From the NCBI RefSeq assembly GCF_011927695.1, contig NZ_JAATJE010000004.1:1-64000 (forward strand): DNA of 64,000 nt, in the 5' to 3' direction. The translations under genes were made by a program, and so were the position numbers. The DNA is from Sphingomonas jejuensis (GTDB lineage Bacteria > Pseudomonadota > Alphaproteobacteria > Sphingomonadales > Sphingomonadaceae). Below are positions 18,280 through 26,132 of this stretch, piece by piece (position 1 is the stretch's first letter; the number at the start of each line of letters is the position of its first letter). A model generated the notes under the pieces. It was not told the DNA's origin, did not search any database, and saw nothing but the letters and a program-made list of their open reading frames with translations.

Positions 18280-18834
18280 CTATCCCCAGACCATGCGTAT
18301 CCCTTCACTGGTGTCGGCCTGAGCAGCGAGGGTGTCGAAGCGTTCGAGGTAACGACCATCGAGGCGACCAAGGTCGCGGCGAACATAGGGCTGGCCGAGT
18401 GTTTCGCGTAGTTGCCCGATGGGCATGCTGCCGCAATTATCGTCCGAAAGTCGTAGCGCGTCGAGGACGTGGAAGGCGTTGCCGTTCGCGAGATTGATCT
18501 CCGCTGCGCCGTCCGGGGTGCTGGCGACGCGCATCGTGATCGTGCGGGTCGCGTCATCGTGCCAGAAGCGCACGTTGAGGCCACGGAACTGGGCTTCCTC
18601 GACCACGGCGATGACACCCACATCGTGATCGAAGATCGCGCAGATCGACGCGAGCGACCAGGGGCAGACGCGAGCTTCGAACGAGCACGACACGAGCGGG
18701 TCATCATCCTCGTCTTCGAGCAGCTGGCCACGTTCGCGGGCGAAGGCGCGGAACGCGGCAAGCTGGCGGGCGGTGATGACGGCGGGCGCGGCGTCGGCTT
18801 TGCGATCGACGCTGAGGAAGAAGGTGATCGACAT
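18280..18834 (-). CDS. Hypothetical protein, first minus-strand gene beyond oriT
   Basis: A 184-residue acidic soluble protein beginning MSITFFLSVDRKADAAPAV, with ARVCPWSLASICAIFDHDVGVIAVVEEAQF and a mixed alpha/beta pattern. No signal peptide and no recognised domain. It is followed by a terminator-like hairpin and preceded by a G-rich leader and hairpin (18867-18898), so it is its own transcription unit. If the oriT placement is right it is the first gene to enter the recipient. Confidence 0.75.
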   Translation of the reverse strand: MSITFFLSVDRKADAAPAVITARQLAAFRAFARERGQLLEDEDDDPLVSCSFEARVCPWSLASICAIFDHDVGVIAVVEEAQFRGLNVRFWHDDATRTITMRVASTPDGAAEINLANGNAFHVLDALRLSDDNCGSMPIGQLRETLGQPYVRRDLGRLDGRYLERFDTLAAQADTSEGIRMVWG

Positions 18835-18866
18835 GGTCTGTCTCCCATTGGAACCATCATCTCCGG

Positions 18867-18898
18867 TTCCCCTCCCCCTTCCGATCCGTCAGGATCGG
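18867..18898 (-). promoter_or_regulatory. G-rich purine leader with adjacent hairpin
   Basis: On the minus strand GGAAGGGGGAGGGGAA ends about 33 nt before the start at 18834. It is preceded by the stem CCGATCC/GGATCGG with a 4-base loop (18881-18898). It is the first of thirteen similar leaders between 18 and 56 kb. Confidence 0.5.
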
Positions 18899-18949
18899 CA
18901 TGGTCGATCATCCTGCCACGGGGTCGGTCCGCAGGACCGGGTGCCCGAG

Positions 18950-19740
18950 CGATGCGTAGCTGGTGCTCGCAATGCGCAGGCATTGCGGCACCGCGAGCGA
19001 GCCGGGCTTCGGTCGGACCGCGCCGGTCGATGCGTAGCGAGCGCGACACGCGGAGGCGTGGCCGCGATGCGAGCGAGCCGTGCCGGTCAGCTCCTGCGCG
19101 ATGGCATCGGCACGGTGCGATGCGCAGCGGCAGCGCAGGCGATGCGACGGCATCGCCGCGCCCGCCAGCGAGCCGTGCCGATGCGGCAAGCGACATGCCG
19201 GGTGAGACGCGCCGGTCGATGCGTAGCGAGCGCGACATGCGCAGGCGTGGCCGCGATGCGAGCGAGACGGCGTGGCCGATCAATGGGTGCGATCGGCACG
19301 GCGCGATGCGCAGCGGCAGTGCAGGCGATGCGACGGCATCGCCGCGCCCGCCAGCGAGCCGTGCTGATGCCGCAAGCGTGACGCCGGTTGAACCGCGCCG
19401 GTCGATGCGTAGCGAGCGTGACACGCGCAGGCGTGGCCGCGATGCGAGCGAGACGGCGCGGTCGATAAGCCAACGCGATCGGCACGGCGATGCGTAGCGA
19501 ACCGGCGATCCGAAGGGATCGCCGTGAAGCAAGCGAGGCGTGCCGATTGGTGTTCAACGACGATCGCCAGTCGTATCGGCCGAGGCGTAGCGCGCTGGTC
19601 ATCGCATTCAGCGATGACCGCAAAGCGAGCGAGGCGATGCGACGGGTGTCGGTATCGACCCCGGCACCGGCGAGGCGTAGCTGGCAGTGGCAATGCGACG
19701 GCATTGCCCTGCCGCGAGCGAGCCGTGCCGAGCGGGCAAC
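18950..19740. repeat. Array of about nine hairpin units with conserved flanks
   Basis: No coding gene is supported here. The segment is a series of units, each with a left flank near GATGCGTAGC (or GCGATGCGCAGC, GAGGCGTAGC), a variable GC-rich stem-loop, and a right flank near GCGAGCGAGCCG. Stems include CGCAATG/CATTGCG (about 18970), GGCGATG/CATCGCC (about 19140 and 19325), GGCGATC/GATCGCC (about 19515), GGTCATCG/CGATGACC (about 19600) and GGCAATG/CATTGCC (about 19690). Three pairs of units also form an imperfect tandem repeat of about 190 bp (starts near 19017, 19213 and 19399). Stems differ while flanks are kept, which implies selection on structure. Confidence 0.75.
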
Positions 19741-19818
19741 GTGGCGTGATCGACCGATAGGTCAGTCCCACGCGGCGCGATGGGGCTCGATGCCCCGGAG
19801 CGCCGCCCAGGGCGACGT

Positions 19819-19856
19819 AAAAAAGGGGAAGGACTCCGGTTGCCCGGAGCCCTTCC
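19819..19856 (-). terminator. Rho-independent terminator after the DUF2493 gene
   Basis: On the minus strand GGAAGGGCTCCGG and CCGGAGTCCTTCC form the stem (19827-19839 with 19844-19856), followed by CCCCTTTTTT. It lies 10 bases after the stop at 19866 and is one of the clearest terminators in the window. Confidence 0.9.
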
Positions 19857-19865
19857 GTGGGTGCG

Positions 19866-20858
19866 TCAAGCGCGGCGGCTGCGCTGGCTCGGCTGCACCG
19901 GTGCCTGTCCGTCCTTGCGGAAGACGTGGAGCGGTACGCCGGCGGTACGCAACTTGCGAGCGAAGTCGATCTGGACGCCCGATCCTTCGCAGACGATCGC
20001 TTCGACGGGACGCAGCGAGGCGATGCGGTCGTTGCGGAGGAACCCGCCCCGGTTGCCGTGGCGCTTGTCGAGGAACATGCGCACCAGCTTGACCTCGCGC
20101 GAGGCCGCCCACGACGCTGCGATGGCGTCGGCACCCTTGTTCATGGCGGTGGTCATCAGGACCATCGACGGGATGCGACGCTTGATCTGGTCGAGGCGTT
20201 CGAAGAGCTGCTCGTGGTCGTGCCATTCCATGCCGCCCGAGAAGGCGACAATCGGGCCGCTCGGGTTGTGCTCGTCCCGACGCTTTGCCGCGCGTGCCGC
20301 CAGATAGTCGGCACCGTCGATCATCGAGGCGGTCAGCTTGGACGACACCCTGCTGCCGCGGACGGTCGAGAAGGGCCGTCCGGTCTCGACGCGATACACG
20401 TTCCCGGCGTGGTCCCGCATGCAGCGCATCGCCTCGGCGCAATTCTCGAGGGTCTGGCAGAGCAGCTGGGTCTCTTCGAGCTCCACCGCGTAGATCTCCG
20501 AGGGGTCGTAGCTGCGCACCAGGTCGCCAAGTTTCTTGGCGGCGTCATCCTCACGGCCCTCGATGCGCTTGGCCACCATGTGGAAGCTGTTGACGAAGCC
20601 CCATGCGAGGTCGGCGGCGAACTCCTCCATGCGAGTGTCGCGGAACACGTCGAACATCGTCGCCAGCATCTGCTCGACGGCGTGTGCGGCCTGCTCCGGG
20701 TCGGGCATGTCCAGCTTCTCGGCTTCGCTGACGATGGAAAGCTTCGCCATCTCGCTCGCCTCGATGAACGCCCCCTGATAGGTCTCGGTGGTGTGCTCGT
20801 CGGCGCGGCGCTCGTTGATCGCGCGGCCCATGTCGTTGAAGTTGCTGTACTTGGTCAT
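19866..20858 (-). CDS. DUF2493 / SLOG-fold protein
   Basis: The 330-residue protein has an N-terminal helical domain (about 1-190) and a C-terminal DUF2493 (YspA-like SLOG) domain beginning GPIVAFSGGMEWHDHEQLFERL, with MTTAMNKGADAIAASWAASR and later CEGSGVQIDFARKL. SLOG domains bind nucleotides or nucleotide-derived ligands and occur in plasmid and defence contexts. The start at 20858 has GGAGG six bases upstream, better than the in-frame ATG at 20870. It has its own terminator. The ligand is unknown. Confidence 0.85.
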   Translation of the reverse strand: MTKYSNFNDMGRAINERRADEHTTETYQGAFIEASEMAKLSIVSEAEKLDMPDPEQAAHAVEQMLATMFDVFRDTRMEEFAADLAWGFVNSFHMVAKRIEGREDDAAKKLGDLVRSYDPSEIYAVELEETQLLCQTLENCAEAMRCMRDHAGNVYRVETGRPFSTVRGSRVSSKLTASMIDGADYLAARAAKRRDEHNPSGPIVAFSGGMEWHDHEQLFERLDQIKRRIPSMVLMTTAMNKGADAIAASWAASREVKLVRMFLDKRHGNRGGFLRNDRIASLRPVEAIVCEGSGVQIDFARKLRTAGVPLHVFRKDGQAPVQPSQRSRRA

Positions 20859-20939
20859 GATAGCCTCCATGAGTTGAAAATCTCACCTTCTCTCGGTGAG
20901 GAATCTCATCCGGCATGCGGCGGTCAGGGCGGTCAGGGA

Positions 20940-20987
20940 CGTTAACCGGGAAGCCGCGGCCCGCAGGGTCGCGGACCCCGGTTAACG
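20940..20987. repeat. Perfect 11-bp inverted repeat in a gene-free segment
   Basis: CGTTAACCGGG (20940-20950) and CCCGGTTAACG (20977-20987) with a 26-base loop. The segment 20873-21431 has no gene I can support; it is GC-rich and also holds CTCACC/GGTGAG (20882-20900) just before the DUF2493 gene. It may contain a promoter or protein site; its function is unknown. Confidence 0.5.
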
Positions 20988-21431
20988 CTCGCGCGCGGGG
21001 GAGCCGATTTTCTCGTGCCCTGGAGGCGGAGCGAAGCGGAGACGGAAGGGTGCGTGAAAATTGGGGGGACCGCGCGTCCTTGACGGCCCGCCAACCCCGC
21101 ATGCCAGACTTCCTCATCACAGAGAGAGAAAATATTATGTTGTGGTGGGCACGCCGGGTCGGACCGAGCACGGGCGGCGGTGATGCGCCGGCACGGCGCA
21201 GCGCCGTAGAGGCAGCGCCAGTGAGCCCGAGAGGGCGAACCAGCTGCCGTCGCCCGCGCGCAGGACGCCCGGCGCCGGCATAGGGATCGTCACCCGCAGG
21301 GCGGAGACCCCGCCAGGGGGCTCCGTGAGGCCCGCCAGGGCCGAATAGAGCCCGGTCCCGCCCACAAGGCGGGACGCCCCGCCCTGCCCCTCTACGGCCG
21401 TCCCACAGCCAGCACAGCAGGATCAGCAGGA

Positions 21432-21905
21432 TCAGTCCGATTCATACTCGCCACCGTCATCCCCGGCATCGTAATCCGGCATCTCCTGGATTCCCGGGTC
21501 GTCTGGATCGCGGTTGGCATCGGGGTCCTCGCCGTGCGGGTCGGTCTGGATATCCGGTTCGGTTGCGAACCGGATATCTTCACCGATCCGGTCAGCAATG
21601 TCCGGCTCGACCGCGCTGTCATCGTCTAGCCAGCAGGAACGCGGACACTGGAGCAGCTGGTGACCACGATGGACGAAGGGCTGGCCGTTCATCAGGATGG
21701 GTCGCTCGGCGAGACGCCGGCAGGGTTCATTGCGACGGTTGCGGAAGCCGCACGGCACCGCCAGCGGGGCGAGCGCGACGGCATTGCCGTCGTGGTCGCC
21801 GCCGGCGGGTGCCGGCTCGTCGACCCGAGCGACCGGGTCCGGTGCCGCAGGTATCGGCTCGGGCGCGAACGGGTCGCCGTCGAACATGTCGCGCTGGACG
21901 GTCAT
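21432..21905 (-). CDS. Acidic hypothetical protein
   Basis: 157 residues from ATG 21905 (MTVQRDMFDGDPFAPEPIP), preceded by CTGAAAGGTC. The middle has Cys and His residues (VPCGFRNRRNEPCRRLAERP, then HQLLQCPRSCW) that could bind metal. The last 60 residues are almost entirely acidic (DPDDPGIQEMPDYDAGDDGGEYESD). Acidic plasmid proteins can mimic DNA or bind SSB-coated strands, but there is no direct evidence. It lies directly downstream of ssb. Confidence 0.65.
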   Translation of the reverse strand: MTVQRDMFDGDPFAPEPIPAAPDPVARVDEPAPAGGDHDGNAVALAPLAVPCGFRNRRNEPCRRLAERPILMNGQPFVHRGHQLLQCPRSCWLDDDSAVEPDIADRIGEDIRFATEPDIQTDPHGEDPDANRDPDDPGIQEMPDYDAGDDGGEYESD

Positions 21906-22043
21906 GGTGCCGGACCTTTCAGGTGAGCGCGCGCTGGCGCAAGGCCGCGGTGCGAAGCACCGTGGGCGAGGCGTCCTGCGCGGGCGATGATGAAGCATGC
22001 GCGAAGGGCGACGCCCGCAGACGCCGCCCGGTTCGCTGGCCGG

Positions 22044-22382
22044 TCAGTAGAACTCGGCGCGATCGGCGATGATCTCGCAGCCGTAGCGGTCGTTGCCGTC
22101 GCTGTCCTGCCAGCGGGTGTAGTGCAGGCGTCCCTCGATGGCGATGAGGTCGCCCTTCTTGCGGTTGCCGGCGATCGCCTTGGCGAGGCCGTTGAAGCAG
22201 GTGACCTTGTGGTATTCGGTCTCCTTGACGGTGAAGCCGTCGTCGCCTTTGTAGGTGTGGCCGTCCTTGTTGAGCTTCGGGCGATCGGTCGCCACGAAGA
22301 TGGTCGCGACGCTGGTGGCGCGATTGACTTCGCGCAGTTCGGGGGTGCGGGTCAGGCGGCCGACGAGGTTCACGTTGTTCAT
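22044..22382 (-). CDS. ssb: Single-stranded DNA-binding protein
   Basis: A 112-residue OB-fold SSB: MNNVNLVGRLTRTPELREVN, TIFVATDRPKLNKDG, TEYHKVTCFNGLAKAIAGNRKKGDLIAIEGRLHYTRWQD and YGCEIIADRAEFY. It is short: it ends right after the OB fold and lacks the acidic C-terminal tail (DDDIPF type) that recruits repair proteins. GGAGG lies 9 bases before the ATG. Plasmid SSBs in leading regions protect the incoming strand and reduce SOS induction. A decayed copy of the same gene lies in inverted orientation at 22662-23015. Confidence 0.95.
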   Translation of the reverse strand: MNNVNLVGRLTRTPELREVNRATSVATIFVATDRPKLNKDGHTYKGDDGFTVKETEYHKVTCFNGLAKAIAGNRKKGDLIAIEGRLHYTRWQDSDGNDRYGCEIIADRAEFY

Positions 22383-22661
22383 GGCATTGCCTCCTTGGGT
22401 TGGTCGGCGGTCCGTCCGCCGGTGTCACCTGAAGGGCGTCGCGGTTCGGGGCGTCGCACCGGAGGGCGAGCTGGGCCGGCGCGCAGGCGGCGGGCCTGGT
22501 CGACCGGAGGGGAACCCCTTTTGCAGGGGTGGTGCGGGCAGCCGCGCGAAGCGCGGCAACACGGCCCTGCCAAAGGGGTTGCGAGGCCCCGGGGCGCGGC
22601 GCAGGTGACACGAAACGGCGGATGGGCCGTCGATCAGCCCAAGGTTCCCGCAGGCATTGCC
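22383..22661. repeat. Palindromic spacer between two inverted ssb copies
   Basis: Both halves of this gene-free spacer read alike in inverted orientation: CAGGTGACAC occurs at both edges, and AACCCCTTTTGCAGGG pairs with CCCTGCCAAAGGGGTT around a centre near 22545. The similarity continues into the two ssb copies, so the whole 22.04-23.06 kb segment is a large imperfect inverted duplication. Confidence 0.65.
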
Positions 22662-23015
22662 ATGGACAAACCTCGTGAACCGCTCATGTCGGTCGCCTGA
22701 CCCGTACCCCCGAACGACCCGGCGCGAAGGCAGGCGTGCCGCCAGCGTCGCTCGCTGACCGACGTGGTGCCGCTCCGAAGCTCGACAAGGACGGCCGCGC
22801 CCGGGCGACGACGCACCGGCAAGGAGACCGGATGCCGCAAGGTCGCCCGACGGCCGACCCTCGCCAGGGCGATCGCCGGCAACCGCATCGGACCTGGGCG
22901 TCCTCATCGCCATAGGGGGCAAACGCCTGCCGATACCCGCTGGCAGAACAGCGACGGCTTTACGCGCCGCCCGGCTGCGGGATCATCGCCGATCGTGATG
23001 ATCTTTCCACTCGGC
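22662..23015 (+). pseudogene. Decayed, inverted copy of ssb
   Basis: The plus strand here aligns along its length with the ssb coding strand. It opens ATGGACAAACC versus ATGAACAACGTG, then CGCCTGACCCGTACCCCCGAA versus the same stretch in ssb, AAGCTCGACAAGGACGG versus AAGCTCAACAAGGACGG, GGCGATCGCCGGCAACCGC (identical), ACCCGCTGGCAGAACAGCG and GGGATCATCGCCGATCG. Small insertions and deletions break the frame. Similarity continues past the ssb stop to about 23060 (GGCCAGCGAACCGGGC). Confidence 0.8.
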
Positions 23016-23072
23016 CAGCGAACCGGGCTGTGTCTGCGGGCGCCGCCCTTCGGGTTGGCGAGGATCGATCGC

Positions 23073-23540
23073 CTACTCGGTTCGCCGGGTGGGGGTGATC
23101 CGATGCTCGACGATCAGCGCCGCGACACGTTGTACGATGCGGCTCGGCACCTCGGCGATGATGGTGCTACCGTCGTTACCGGCGCGAACGTCGGGTCCGA
23201 CCCATGCGAAATCGTTCACGTCGTCCCACACGATGCGTGATCGGTCATCGAGGCCGAAGGCCTCAATGAATCGCGGCGGCAGAGGGATGGATGCAGCCGG
23301 TGAATAATCGCGCGTCGTCAGTGGCACCATCAGGACACGGAGCCTTCCGGCTGAGCGATAGCTGCCAACCACCATGCAGGGGCGGAGTTTCGAGCCGTCC
23401 TCGTCGCCCCGGTTATGTTCATGCCGCCAGAGGTAGAAATACCAGATCAGGTCACCGGCTTGCGGTTCAATCGACGTACTGATCGTTCTGGACGGACCCG
23501 GCGCTGGGCGTCGCGGTCCTGATGGCGTGGATGGCTTCAT
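23073..23540 (-). CDS. PemK/MazF-like toxin
   Basis: 155 residues. The core GDLIWYFYLWRHEHNRG, KLRPCMVVGSY, LRVLMVPLTT and FGLDDRSRIVWDDVNDF fits the PemK/MazF-like (CcdB-fold) growth-inhibitor family, which typically cleaves RNA. The start at 23540 overlaps the antitoxin gene by 74 nt; residues 1-28 are atypical, so translation may begin later from a non-ATG codon. The preceding Phd-like gene supports a type II toxin-antitoxin pair for plasmid maintenance. Confidence 0.75.
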   Translation of the reverse strand: MKPSTPSGPRRPAPGPSRTISTSIEPQAGDLIWYFYLWRHEHNRGDEDGSKLRPCMVVGSYRSAGRLRVLMVPLTTRDYSPAASIPLPPRFIEAFGLDDRSRIVWDDVNDFAWVGPDVRAGNDGSTIIAEVPSRIVQRVAALIVEHRITPTRRTE

Positions 23541-23733
23541 CGCTCAACTCCTGCGGCGAGAGCGCGAGGTGATCGAGGCGGGACAAGCGTTCGAACTCGG
23601 AGGCGGGTAGCATGACCACGCGGGCAGCGCCGTTGCGCTCGATCGCGATCGGATGCGTCATCGCCTCGTCGTAATAGAAGCCGAACCGCTTCGACACGTC
23701 GGTCGATCTGGCCTTTTCGATTGTAGGGGTCAT
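23467..23733 (-). CDS. Phd/YefM-like antitoxin
   Basis: 88 residues from ATG 23733, with GAGGGAAACC before it. VSKRFGFYYDEAMTHPIAIERNGAARVVMLPASEFERLSRLD is the typical Phd/YefM N-terminal DNA-binding half, and the C-terminal tail would wrap the toxin. It precedes and overlaps the PemK-like gene, the usual antitoxin-first order. Inverted repeats just upstream (23822-23875) are good candidates for its autoregulatory operator. Confidence 0.8.
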   Translation of the reverse strand: MTPTIEKARSTDVSKRFGFYYDEAMTHPIAIERNGAARVVMLPASEFERLSRLDHLALSPQELSDEAIHAIRTATPSAGSVQNDQYVD

Positions 23734-23821
23734 GGTTTCCCTCATCTTTCGTTACGCGGCCGGGGATCGATTAAGCCCTGCGTCCCTCCAGGATGGGACC
23801 CTCATCTGGTCCTGCCAATGT

Positions 23822-23875
23822 TGTAACGGCCATCTTTCTGTTACATGGGAATCCGTATCTTCCGTAAAACGGAAG
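23822..23875. promoter_or_regulatory. Inverted repeats upstream of the toxin-antitoxin pair
   Basis: TGTAAC (23822-23827) with GTTACA (23840-23845), and CTTCCGT (23859-23865) with ACGGAAG (23869-23875). Both lie 90-145 bases before the antitoxin start in otherwise non-coding sequence, which suits operator sites. They may instead serve another regulator. Confidence 0.45.
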
Positions 23876-24001
23876 ACAATCCGTACACCACGGACCGCGC
23901 GGCTGCAACAGGCACTAACGGCAACAGGGACCGCTTCGGCGATGAAGCGATCCCCGTCGAGGTGGCGATACGGGCGACGCGTCAGCGCCGCCCGATGCCG
24001 G

Positions 24002-24478
24002 TCAGACCCTCTCGTCGACCGGCGCGGTGCTGGCACCCAGCCCGTCTCCGGTGTCATCGCCTGCGCCCGAGGTCGCCACGTCACGGCCATCGGCGGTGAA
24101 AGGCAGCGCGGGTTCGCCATCGTCCGCCTTGACCCCGAGCGCGGCACCGACGTCGCGGCGCTTCTGGGCGCGCTGCCACACGACGTTGTACGAGCCGTCG
24201 TCCTGGCGGAAGGCCGAGACCTGGAGCGGCGCGGCGAGCGACGGATCGTCGATGCGGCCGTTGAGGAACGCCTCGCCGGTGTTGTTGGAGGTGAGTTCGA
24301 AGAACGCGCCGACCTGCACCCACGTCCGGCCCGGGGTGAGCGCATGGATCTCGTAGCGCGGGGCGCGCGGATTGGACGACTGGACCGGCTTCAGCGCGAT
24401 CGTCATCGCGACCGCGAGGGTGGAAATGCGGCCCATGAAGATGCCCGCGTCGTTCTGCTTGATCTGACCGATGTTCAT
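24002..24478 (-). CDS. DUF736 family protein, copy 1
   Basis: 158 residues starting MNIGQIKQNDAGIFMGRISTLAVAMTIALKPV. The N-terminal 110 residues are the DUF736 domain, common on alphaproteobacterial plasmids and conjugative elements, including SAAFRQ-type text here seen as VSAFRQDDGSYNVVWQRAQK. The C-terminal tail is acidic and low complexity and differs from copy 2 (25446-25967). The function of DUF736 is not established; the basic core plus acidic tail is compatible with ssDNA binding. It is preceded by a G-rich leader. Confidence 0.85.
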   Translation of the reverse strand: MNIGQIKQNDAGIFMGRISTLAVAMTIALKPVQSSNPRAPRYEIHALTPGRTWVQVGAFFELTSNNTGEAFLNGRIDDPSLAAPLQVSAFRQDDGSYNVVWQRAQKRRDVGAALGVKADDGEPALPFTADGRDVATSGAGDDTGDGLGASTAPVDERV

Positions 24479-24621
24479 GACGTGTCTCCTGATGTCGTGC
24501 TGGACCCCATGTCCTCGACACCGATCTTCAATCCTCCTCCCCTCCCCGGCCCTTCGGCCGGGCAGGGCGCGATGAGCGCCCCTCACCGACCGCGTTCTTC
24601 ACGCGGACGGTGGTGCGTGCG
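24128..24621. repeat. Duplicated segment, copy 1 (other copy 25617-26111)
   Basis: About 490 bp covering most of the DUF736 gene and its whole 5' leader, including TCCTCCTCCCCTCCCC and the CCCGGCC/GGCCGGG hairpin, recur nearly identically at 25617-26111. The C-terminal parts of the genes have diverged. A segmental duplication copied the leader with the gene. Confidence 0.85.
24532..24562 (-). promoter_or_regulatory. G-rich purine leader with adjacent hairpin
   Basis: On the minus strand GGGGAGGGGAGGAGGA ends about 54 nt before the DUF736 start at 24478, preceded by the stem CCCGGCC/GGCCGGG (24545-24562). The leader also holds GGACATGGGGTCC, shared with the leaders at 26.0 and 26.7 kb. Confidence 0.5.
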
Positions 24622-24665
24622 GGACGCGGATCGGGCTAGGTCAGGAGGATGCGCCGATGGCGCTG

Positions 24666-25124
24666 TTAGCTATCGGTCTCAGGCTTTCCCGGGACGATGG
24701 AGAGCGCAGGCGGTTTGAAGCCACCCAACCGGAAGTGCTCACCGATCGCGGCGAGGTCACCTAGAGCATTGTATTCCTGAAGCGTCAGCACGACGCTTTC
24801 GTTGTCGTCGGCCGAGAATATCGCGCGCGGACCATGACCTGGCCAGACCCGAACCTCGGGCGAGAACGACCCGGGCGAGCCTCCCGACCACGTCCTGAAC
24901 GGAAGGTCGTTGGTGCAGCAGAAGTCCTCGATATCCTCGATATTGCCGTTCTGGACCTCGTGAGCATGGAGGCGCAGGGGTTCGCCGGATGTAACGGATT
25001 CAAGCGGTTCTCCCCCCCATTCGGTCGAGAGGCCGTAGAAATCGGCGAGTTTGTACAGTTCGGGCAGTCGATCGGCGGGAAGTTTCCCCCCGATCGTAAT
25101 GGAGACGGAGACGCGGTCGGCCAT
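24666..25124 (-). CDS. Hypothetical protein
   Basis: 152 residues from ATG 25124 (GAGGTCCC upstream), starting MADRVSVSITIGGKLPADRLPELYKLADFYGLSTEWGG. Alternating beta and helix segments and an acidic middle with a Cys pair (IEDFCCTND). No signal or membrane segment and no family recognised. It lies between the two DUF736 copies, so it was either flanked by or captured in the duplication event. Confidence 0.7.
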   Translation of the reverse strand: MADRVSVSITIGGKLPADRLPELYKLADFYGLSTEWGGEPLESVTSGEPLRLHAHEVQNGNIEDIEDFCCTNDLPFRTWSGGSPGSFSPEVRVWPGHGPRAIFSADDNESVVLTLQEYNALGDLAAIGEHFRLGGFKPPALSIVPGKPETDS

Positions 25125-25328
25125 GTCGGGACCTCGTGATGAAGTGGACGTGCCGGTCCCGCGAGCGGTGTCATCACCATTCGCCCGGCTATCCATTCAT
25201 CACCCCCTTCCCTTGAGCGTGGCCCAGGTTCGAACTGCGATATCCTGTGCTTATACGGCGATAAAGCGAAGGAATAGCTAAATTATCGATCCGATACGGT
25301 GTTGAATCGGGACTGGAGCCCATGAAGC

Positions 25329-25362
25329 AAAAAAAGGGCGACGCCGTGTGCCGGCGTCGCCC
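25329..25362 (-). terminator. Rho-independent terminator after DUF736 copy 2
   Basis: On the minus strand the stem GGGCGACGCCG/CGGCGTCGCCC (25336-25362) is followed by seven T residues. A second stem, CGGTGCCGTG/CACGGCACCG (25410-25437), lies between it and the stop at 25446. This double structure should end transcription efficiently. Confidence 0.9.
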
Positions 25363-25445
25363 CGAGTTTCGGCGTGCGGGAGCGAAAGGGGGCGCGCCCG
25401 TGCGCCATGCGGTGCCGTGAGGGAGTGCACGGCACCGGGGGTGGA

Positions 25446-25967
25446 TCAGGCGTCCTCGGCGACGCGCTGGCGGCGACCGCGGCCCTTGCCGATCGGCTCC
25501 TCGACCGGGGCGGTGGTTTCGCCCAGGCCGTTGTCGGTGGTGCCCGCATCGTGATCGGGGCCGTTGCCGACCGGGCCGCCATCGGCGCCGAACGGCGGCG
25601 ACAGATCGTCATCCGCCTTGACGCCGAGCGCGGCACCGACATCGCGGCGCTTCTGGGCGCGCTGCCACACGACGTTGTACGAGCCGTCGTCCTGGCGGAA
25701 GGCCGAGACCTGCAGCGGCGCGGCGAGCGACGGATCGTCGATGCGGCCGTTCAGGAACGCCTCGCCGGTGTTGTTCGAGGTGAGTTCGAAGAACGCCCCG
25801 ACCTGCACCCACGTCCGGCCCGGGGTGAGCGCGTGGATCTCGTAGCGCGGCGCGCGCGGGTTGGACGACTGGACCGGCTTGAGCGCGATCGTCATCGCGA
25901 CGGCGAGGGTGGAAATGCGGCCCATGAAAATGCCCGCGTCGTTCTGCTTGATCTGACCGATGTTCAT
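25446..25967 (-). CDS. DUF736 family protein, copy 2
   Basis: 173 residues. Residues 1-130 are almost identical to copy 1 (MNIGQIKQNDAGIFMGRIS...VGAALGVKADD), but the tail is longer and ends in a basic stretch (EEPIGKGRGRRQRVAEDA) rather than an acidic one. The difference in tail charge suggests the copies have separated in partner or DNA binding. It has its own leader and a double-hairpin terminator. Confidence 0.85.
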   Translation of the reverse strand: MNIGQIKQNDAGIFMGRISTLAVAMTIALKPVQSSNPRAPRYEIHALTPGRTWVQVGAFFELTSNNTGEAFLNGRIDDPSLAAPLQVSAFRQDDGSYNVVWQRAQKRRDVGAALGVKADDDLSPPFGADGGPVGNGPDHDAGTTDNGLGETTAPVEEPIGKGRGRRQRVAEDA

Positions 25968-26111
25968 GACGTGTCTCCTGTGATGTCGTGCTGGACCCCA
26001 TGTCCTCGACACCGATCTTCAATCCTCCTCCCCTCCCCGGCCCTTCGGCCGGGCAGGGCGCGATGAGCGCCCCTCACCGACCGCGTCTTCACGCGGACGG
26101 TGGATCGTGCG
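25617..26111. repeat. Duplicated segment, copy 2 (other copy 24128-24621)
   Basis: The second copy of the approximately 490-bp DUF736-plus-leader duplication. Identity is high through the leader to ACGCGGACGGTGG near 26103 and then ends. One-base differences such as CCTGTGATG versus CCTGATG show slight drift. Confidence 0.85.
26023..26053 (-). promoter_or_regulatory. G-rich purine leader with adjacent hairpin
   Basis: The copy-2 equivalent of the leader at 24532-24562, about 55 nt before the start at 25967. Stem CCCGGCC/GGCCGGG at 26036-26053. Because it is a duplicate it is not independent evidence for the motif. Confidence 0.5.
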
Positions 26112-26132
26112 GCAGGCGGACGATGTCGGTGC

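Noticed and set aside
18210-19532. A 440-codon minus-strand frame across the hairpin array as a protein
   Set aside because: Its sequence is Arg/Ser/Ala repeats created by the DNA repeats, it has no ribosome site, and it runs over a real gene in another frame (18280-18834).
18950-19740. The hairpin array as a CRISPR array or an integron attC array
   Set aside because: Unit lengths and spacers are irregular, each unit is itself a hairpin, there is no cas gene, and no attC core sites (GTTRRRY type) or integron integrase pattern is present.
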